A model generated the notes under the pieces. The model saw nothing but the letters and a program-made list of their open reading frames with translations. It made no database searches and was not told the origin of the DNA. Position numbers and translations under genes: made by a program. Of a stretch of DNA of 64,000 nucleotides, positions 59,309 to 64,000 are shown one piece after another. The number at the start of each line of letters is the position of its first letter. The stretch's first letter is position 1. The DNA is from Halarcobacter mediterraneus (GTDB taxonomy: Bacteria; Campylobacterota; Campylobacteria; Campylobacterales; Arcobacteraceae): NCBI RefSeq assembly GCF_004116625.1, contig NZ_NXIE01000006.1:87669-151668 (forward strand), written 5' to 3'.

Positions 59309-60304
59309 ATGAATTATTATGAGAGCTCAAGAAAGTCTAAACTGAAATGTTTACTTTGCTCTTATTATTGTGATTTAAAAGATGGACAAATAGGTATTTG
59401 TGGAGTTAACAAACATATCGATGATAAGATTAAGTGTTTAGTTTATGGTCATATTAGTGCTTTTAATATTGACCCTATAGAAAAAAAGCCTCTATATCAT
59501 TTTTTACCAAAATCAAAATCCTTATCTTTAGGAACAGTTGGGTGTAACTTTCATTGTAATTTCTGTCAAAACTATGGAATATCTCAAGAGAAGAAAATAG
59601 ATAAATCAAATTATATTTCACCAAGTGATGTAGTAATGATAGCAAGACAAAAAGCTTGTGAATCAATTTCATATACATACAATGAACCAACTATTTTTTA
59701 CCCCTTTGCAAAAGGCATTGCCCTTGAGGCTAAAAAATATAATATAAAATCAGTATTTGTAAGTAATGGCTTTGAAAGCAAAGAAGTGATTGACGATATG
59801 AAAGGTATTATTGATGCAATAAACGTAGATTTAAAATCTTTTGATGAAAACTACTATAAAAAAAGTCTTGGTGGAAATTTAAATCAAATACTAGAAAATC
59901 TAATTCTCTTAAAAACAAATGGTATTTATACTGAAATTACAACTTTACTAGTTCCTACAAAAAATGACTCGAAAGAAGAGATAACAAATATTGTAAAGTT
60001 TATAAAAAACAATCTGGGGGAAAATACTGTTTGGCATATTTCTGCTTTTCATCCTGACTATAAAGAATTAAACCTTCCTAGAACTTCCTTTGAAAAACTA
60101 AAAGAAGCCTATGAGATAGCAAAAGAGTATGGATTAAAATATGTATATATTGGAAATATAGGATATGAAAATAATACATACTGCTCAAACTGTAATGAAC
60201 TTCTTATATCAAGAGAGTTTTTTGATGTAAAACAATATAATCTAAAAAATGGTGCATGTCCAAAATGTAAGAAAAAACTTGAAGGAGTCTTTAATGGATA
60301 TTAG
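59309..60304 (+). CDS. amrS: radical SAM enzyme of the AmmeMemoRadiSam system
   Basis: The 331-residue protein has the radical SAM cluster motif CNFHCNFC (CxxxCxxC, residues about 75-82) after a first Cys pair (KCLLCSYYCDLKDGQIGICG), and a C-terminal zinc-ribbon-like part with CSNCNEL and CPKCKKK. It is related to pyruvate formate-lyase-activating enzymes. Its stop overlaps the MEMO gene by 11 bases. The substrate is unknown. Confidence 0.92.
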   Translation: MNYYESSRKSKLKCLLCSYYCDLKDGQIGICGVNKHIDDKIKCLVYGHISAFNIDPIEKKPLYHFLPKSKSLSLGTVGCNFHCNFCQNYGISQEKKIDKSNYISPSDVVMIARQKACESISYTYNEPTIFYPFAKGIALEAKKYNIKSVFVSNGFESKEVIDDMKGIIDAINVDLKSFDENYYKKSLGGNLNQILENLILLKTNGIYTEITTLLVPTKNDSKEEITNIVKFIKNNLGENTVWHISAFHPDYKELNLPRTSFEKLKEAYEIAKEYGLKYVYIGNIGYENNTYCSNCNELLISREFFDVKQYNLKNGACPKCKKKLEGVFNGY

Positions 60305-61094
60305 AAAAACAGTTGTAAGTGGAAGTTTTTATCCAGATACAAAAGAGGAAATAAAAAGATATATTGAACACTTCAACTCTAACTTTACACTTGAAAATGA
60401 ACTTGATATGGATATTAAAGCTTTAATAGTTCCTCATGCAGGATACATTTATAGTGGTTTTACTTCAAATTTAGCCTATAATATTGCAGCAAGACAAAAC
60501 TTTGAAAATATTATTGTAATAGGTCCCTCACATAGACACTATTTAAAAGGAGCATCAATTGCATCTTATAGTGAATATGAAACTCCCTTAGGAAATATCA
60601 AGATAAATATTGAACTAGTAAATAAACTTAAAACAGACTTTGACTTTTTATGCTTTGATGAAGATGCACATTTTGAACACTCAACAGAGACTCAAGCTCC
60701 TTTTATAAAAAATTACTTTCCTAATTCTAAAATCATAGAAATAGTATATGGAGAGCTTAATTTTAAAGAGTTGTCATTCTTAATTGATAAATTAATAAAT
60801 GAAGGGAAAAACCTAATAGTAATAAGCACAGATTTAAGTCATTTCTATCCTTTAAAAGAAGCAAATGTTTTAGATAATAACTGTATACGAGCAATTACTA
60901 CAAATAGTATAGAAAATTTAAATAAAGGTTGTGAAGCTTGTGGAGGAATAGGTATAAAAGCAATTATTAATACCTCAATTAAAAATCATCTTACAAATAA
61001 ATTTCTTCATTATTGTACAAGTTACGATATAAGTAAAGATGATAAAAAAGTTGTAGGATATACTTCGTTTCTTATAGGTAAAAAGTTAAATTGA
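60294..61094 (+). CDS. amrB: MEMO-family protein (AmmeMemoRadiSam system)
   Basis: I start at the ATG at 60294 (GAAGGAG upstream), giving 266 residues, not at 60249, which lies within the radical SAM gene. The MEMO motifs are visible: VSGSFYPD near the start, VPHAGYIYSG, VIGPSHRHYL, HSTETQAPFI and ISTDLSHFYP, with the His residues that bind metal in homologues. It completes the triad. Confidence 0.93.
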   Translation: MDIRKTVVSGSFYPDTKEEIKRYIEHFNSNFTLENELDMDIKALIVPHAGYIYSGFTSNLAYNIAARQNFENIIVIGPSHRHYLKGASIASYSEYETPLGNIKINIELVNKLKTDFDFLCFDEDAHFEHSTETQAPFIKNYFPNSKIIEIVYGELNFKELSFLIDKLINEGKNLIVISTDLSHFYPLKEANVLDNNCIRAITTNSIENLNKGCEACGGIGIKAIINTSIKNHLTNKFLHYCTSYDISKDDKKVVGYTSFLIGKKLN

Positions 61095-61119
61095 TTTTTT
61101 TCCACTTTTTCGATATAAT
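61091..61119 (+). promoter_or_regulatory. sigma-70-type promoter of the metal ABC transporter
   Basis: TTGATT (61091-61096), a 17-base spacer and TATAAT (61114-61119) give near-ideal spacing; transcription would start near 61126. The -35 overlaps the MEMO stop codon. I see no Fur or Zur box over it. Confidence 0.75.
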
Positions 61120-61150
61120 CGCCTCTTGATAAAAAAGGTGTATTAAACTT

Positions 61151-61897
61151 ATGAATAATATTATTGAAATTGAAAATCTATTTTTTTCTTATGATAAACA
61201 ATATATACTAGAAGATATAAATCTAAATATTTCAAATGATGACTTTCTAGCAATAATTGGACCAAATGGTGGAGGAAAATCAACATTATTGAAATTAATT
61301 TTAAATATTTTAAATTTCAATAAAGGAAAAATAAAAAAGCACCTTAAAAAAGATGAAATAGGTTATGTTCCACAAAACACTAACTTAAATATAGATTTTC
61401 CAATTACTGCTTTAGAAGTTGTATTAATGGGCCATATAAGTAAAAAAAAGAAATTATTCGGTTATAGTAAAGAGGATATCTCTTGTGCAATGCAATCCCT
61501 TAAACAAGTTAGCATGGAGAGTTTTGCAAATAAAAAAATTGGTGATTTAAGTGGAGGAGAGAGACAAAGAGTATTTATTGCACGTGCACTTTGTTCAAAT
61601 CCTAAACTTATGCTCCTTGATGAGCCTACTGCAAGTATTGATGTAAAAGGACAAAATGAAATCTATGAATTACTTAAAGATTTAAATAAATCAATTTCAA
61701 TCGTAGTAGTAAGTCATGATATTTCTGTCTTATTAAATTATGCAAAAAATGTTGCACATGTTAATAAAAAACTTGTTTATCATCATTTAGAAAATATTGA
61801 AAAAGAATATAATCCAACAGAAGAACATTTATGTGAAGTTGAACTACTCTCTGCTTTAGGTAAGAAACAAGTTTCATGTAACTCTTTACATAAATAA
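61151..61897 (+). CDS. zinc/manganese-type ABC transporter ATP-binding protein
   Basis: The 248-residue ATPase has Walker A GPNGGGKST, signature LSGGERQRV and Walker B MLLDEPTASID, with the family-typical PQNTNLNIDFPITALEVVLMG that marks ZnuC/MntA-like ATPases. The permease follows by 12 bases. No metal-binding protein gene is in the window. Confidence 0.9.
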   Translation: MNNIIEIENLFFSYDKQYILEDINLNISNDDFLAIIGPNGGGKSTLLKLILNILNFNKGKIKKHLKKDEIGYVPQNTNLNIDFPITALEVVLMGHISKKKKLFGYSKEDISCAMQSLKQVSMESFANKKIGDLSGGERQRVFIARALCSNPKLMLLDEPTASIDVKGQNEIYELLKDLNKSISIVVVSHDISVLLNYAKNVAHVNKKLVYHHLENIEKEYNPTEEHLCEVELLSALGKKQVSCNSLHK

Positions 61898-61909
61898 AGA
61901 AAGAAAAAA

Positions 61910-62707
61910 ATGATTGAAGCCTTACAATATGATTTTATACAAAATGCAATTCTTGCAGGAATATTAGTTTCACTTGCTGCAGGGATTATTGGTTCTTTAG
62001 TAGTTGTTAATAGAATTACTTTTTTAGCAGGGGGAATTGCACATAGTGCTTATGGAGGAATTGGTTTAGCTGTTTATTTAGGATTACCTATTCTTTTTGG
62101 AGCAACAGTTTTTGCAGTTATCACTGCAATTATTATTGCAATAATAACTTTACAAAACAGAAATAGAATTGATTCAATCATTGGAATAATGTGGGCCTTA
62201 GGTATGGCAATAGGAATAATTCTAATTGATCTAACACCAGGATATAATGTTGACTTAATGTCATATCTTTTTGGTTCGATTATAGCAGTATCTCAAGAAG
62301 ATATTATTTATCTAACAATTTTAGATATCTTTATTATAAGTTGTATATCTTTATTTTATAAACAAATTTTAGCTGTTTCTTACGATAGTGAATTTGCTTC
62401 ACTTAGAGGTATTTCTATAAAATTTTTTTACACTCTTATTTTAATTCTTGCAGGATTAACTGTTGTTGCAGCAATAAAAGTTGTTGGATTAATATTAGTC
62501 ATAGCATTACTTACTATTCCCACTTTTATTGCAGAGCAATTTGCTAATAAACTTTCATCAATGATGATGATTAGTTCTTTTTTTGCAATACTTTTTACTC
62601 TAGGGGGACTAAGTCTATCATATTTTTATGATATTAGTTCAGGAGCAAGTATCATTATGGTTGGTGTTTTAACACTTATAATTATTAAACTTATTGGAAA
62701 AAAATGA
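61910..62707 (+). CDS. zinc/manganese-type ABC transporter permease
   Basis: The 265-residue membrane protein has about eight helices and the ABC-3 family segments GGIAHSAYGGIGLA and ALLTIPTFIAEQFANKLSSM. It is the channel partner of the ATPase upstream. The metal (zinc, manganese or iron) cannot be told by sequence. It overlaps the next gene by four bases (ATGA). Confidence 0.9.
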   Translation: MIEALQYDFIQNAILAGILVSLAAGIIGSLVVVNRITFLAGGIAHSAYGGIGLAVYLGLPILFGATVFAVITAIIIAIITLQNRNRIDSIIGIMWALGMAIGIILIDLTPGYNVDLMSYLFGSIIAVSQEDIIYLTILDIFIISCISLFYKQILAVSYDSEFASLRGISIKFFYTLILILAGLTVVAAIKVVGLILVIALLTIPTFIAEQFANKLSSMMMISSFFAILFTLGGLSLSYFYDISSGASIIMVGVLTLIIIKLIGKK

Positions 62708-63537
62708 ATACAGAAATAGAATTAGGTGTAATTAATACCCTTAAAATATCGAGAGTTAGTGAACCAGGACTTTATTTAACTGCTTTAAATGAAGAAGAAG
62801 TTTTATTACCAAATACATATATAACAAAAGAAATGCAAATCGATTCTACTTTAAATGTATTTATTTATACTGATAGTGAAGATAGGCTAGTAGCTACAAC
62901 ATTAACTCCACATGGATATAAAAATGATTTTGTCTCTTTAGAAGTAGTTGATACTGCAAAGTTTGGTGCTTTTTTAGATATGGGTCTTCCAAAAGATTTA
63001 TTAGTTCCTAAAAATAAACAAAAATCTAACTTCGAGATAGGAGATAAAAAAGTAATTCAAATTGTAGAAGATGAAAAAACACATAGACTCATAGGAACAG
63101 AAAAGTTTGAGCTTCTAAAACTTGATTATAAATTTTCACAAAATGAAGAAGTAGAAATTATTCCATATATAAAAACACCTTTAGGTTTTAAAGTTATTGT
63201 AAATAACAAATATCCAGGACTTATTTATCATAATGAAATTTTCGAGAAAATACAAATTGGAGATAAAAAAAGAGCTTATGTTAAACTTATCAGAGAAGAT
63301 GGAAAAATTGATATCTCTTTACAAAAAATTGGTGCAAAAAAAAGTGATGATAATTCACAAAAAGTTTTAAGTATATTAAAACAAAAAGATGGTGAAGTAA
63401 ATTTTACATATAAAAGTGATGCTGAAGATATAAAAAATACTTTTCATATGAGTAAAAAAGCTTTTAAATCTTCTTTAACGAAACTACTTAAAGATAAAAA
63501 AATTCTTCTAACTGAAACTTCAATAAAAGCTATATAA
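62704..63537 (+). CDS. CvfB/S1-like RNA-binding protein
   Basis: The 277-residue protein has successive S1-like OB repeats (PGLYLTALNEEEVLLPN; VVDTAKFGAFLDMGLPKDLLVP; GFKVIVNNKYPGLIYHNEI) and a C-terminal winged helix (KSDAEDIKNTFHMSKKAF), the CvfB/YitL layout. Members bind RNA and affect gene expression. It is translationally coupled to the permease gene, perhaps by chance. It converges with the receiver-HPt gene, overlapping it by 8 bases. Confidence 0.85.
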   Translation: MNTEIELGVINTLKISRVSEPGLYLTALNEEEVLLPNTYITKEMQIDSTLNVFIYTDSEDRLVATTLTPHGYKNDFVSLEVVDTAKFGAFLDMGLPKDLLVPKNKQKSNFEIGDKKVIQIVEDEKTHRLIGTEKFELLKLDYKFSQNEEVEIIPYIKTPLGFKVIVNNKYPGLIYHNEIFEKIQIGDKKRAYVKLIREDGKIDISLQKIGAKKSDDNSQKVLSILKQKDGEVNFTYKSDAEDIKNTFHMSKKAFKSSLTKLLKDKKILLTETSIKAI

Positions 63538-64000
63538 TAGCTTTTATTTTTTGTTCTATTTGAATATATAAACTTTTACATTCATCTATAGAAAATTCAT
63601 TACTCTCAAGCTTTTGTAATAAACTACAAATATCATCTAAAGAAATATTTAAACAAGAATTTTTTATATAATGAGCTTTTTTAGAGATTTCATCTTTCTT
63701 TTCTTCTTTAATTAATTTCCCTAAATCCTCTAAATCATTCAGAATATCTTTTTTAAATTTATCGACTAATAATAAAGCTATCTTTTCACTTACCCCTAAT
63801 TTATTTATTACTTCATTTATATCTATAGAACCTTTATCTTTTAAATTATTTTTATTACTTCCTTCATTCATATTTTCATTTTTAATTAAGAAAAGATCAA
63901 AAAGCTTATAAAGATCAGAAGTGTTAATAGGTTTACTTAAGTAACCATCCATACCTAAACTTAAGAATTTTTCTTTATCACCTTTTACTGCATTAGCAGT
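63530..64000 (-). CDS. receiver-HPt C-terminus of a phosphorelay protein, 5' end outside window
   Basis: The frame runs open to the window edge. The first visible residues (TANAVKGDKEKFLSLGMDGY, then LSKPI) are the end of a receiver domain with its conserved Thr and Lys. After a linker comes an HPt domain (about 65-155) with KKAHYIKNSCLNI, whose His is the phosphotransfer residue. The whole is probably a hybrid histidine kinase with receiver and HPt. An ATG at 63952 is internal and should not be taken as the start. Confidence 0.85.
   Translation of the reverse strand, partial: TANAVKGDKEKFLSLGMDGYLSKPINTSDLYKLFDLFLIKNENMNEGSNKNNLKDKGSIDINEVINKLGVSEKIALLLVDKFKKDILNDLEDLGKLIKEEKKDEISKKAHYIKNSCLNISLDDICSLLQKLESNEFSIDECKSLYIQIEQKIKAII

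Overview
The window is AT-rich, densely coded, and most resembles an Arcobacter-type member of the Campylobacterota. The basis is the gene families present: a high density of diguanylate cyclases with NMT1 or SBP_bac_3 sensors, feoAB with a FeoB-associated Cys-rich peptide, imelysin/di-haem peroxidase clusters, and an AmmeMemoRadiSam triad. This is inference; no 16S rRNA or complete tRNA gene lies in the window.

Positions 1 to about 19,791 look like one integrative element. Its right end is a 3' fragment of a tRNA-Leu(GAG) gene (19734-19791), preceded by a tyrosine integrase and a small DNA-binding (Xis-like) gene. The left end lies outside the window and should carry the intact tRNA. The element holds (a) an LlaJI-like restriction-modification operon with two C5-cytosine methyltransferases, a small possible DNA-recognition protein, an McrB-like ATPase and an LlaJI/McrC-like nuclease (1-6420); (b) a replication/transfer-like module with an FtsK/HerA-type membrane ATPase, an OB-like protein, small membrane proteins and secreted proteins (6422-11412), under three regularly spaced operators next to an XRE repressor gene; (c) an HUH Rep protein beside a cluster of inverted repeats that may be its origin (11799-13550); (d) a WYL-domain protein, a Dam-like protein whose catalytic DPPY is DIIY, and a ParB-methyltransferase fusion (13551-18188).

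Positions 19,915-29,176 are chromosomal and devoted to cyclic-di-GMP signalling: a four-domain sensory diguanylate cyclase, a TonB receptor/YfiR/diguanylate cyclase operon, a PAS-GGDEF protein, and a cyclase gene split by one in-frame amber codon.

Positions 29,242-53,271 form an iron-homeostasis region marked by repeated 7-1-7 Fur boxes. It contains a feo operon with an ABC transporter inserted in it, DUF4198-type periplasmic proteins, a candidate ferrosome-type cluster (P1B ATPase with an SCA motif, HMA-like protein, membrane-anchored ferritin-like protein, several small Gly/Ala-rich membrane proteins), fur itself, an imelysin/di-haem peroxidase/fatty-acid-hydroxylase/cytochrome c peroxidase cluster, a porin, and a DUF2325-flavodoxin operon. 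The ferrosome-like cluster is the most interesting chromosomal system here.

Positions 53,330-64,000 hold a solute-binding protein, a hybrid histidine kinase sharing its sensor with the large cyclase, a Cys-rich receiver-like protein, an ABC ATPase, hemH, the AmmeMemoRadiSam genes, a zinc/manganese-type ABC ATPase and permease, a CvfB-like RNA-binding protein and the end of a second phosphorelay protein.
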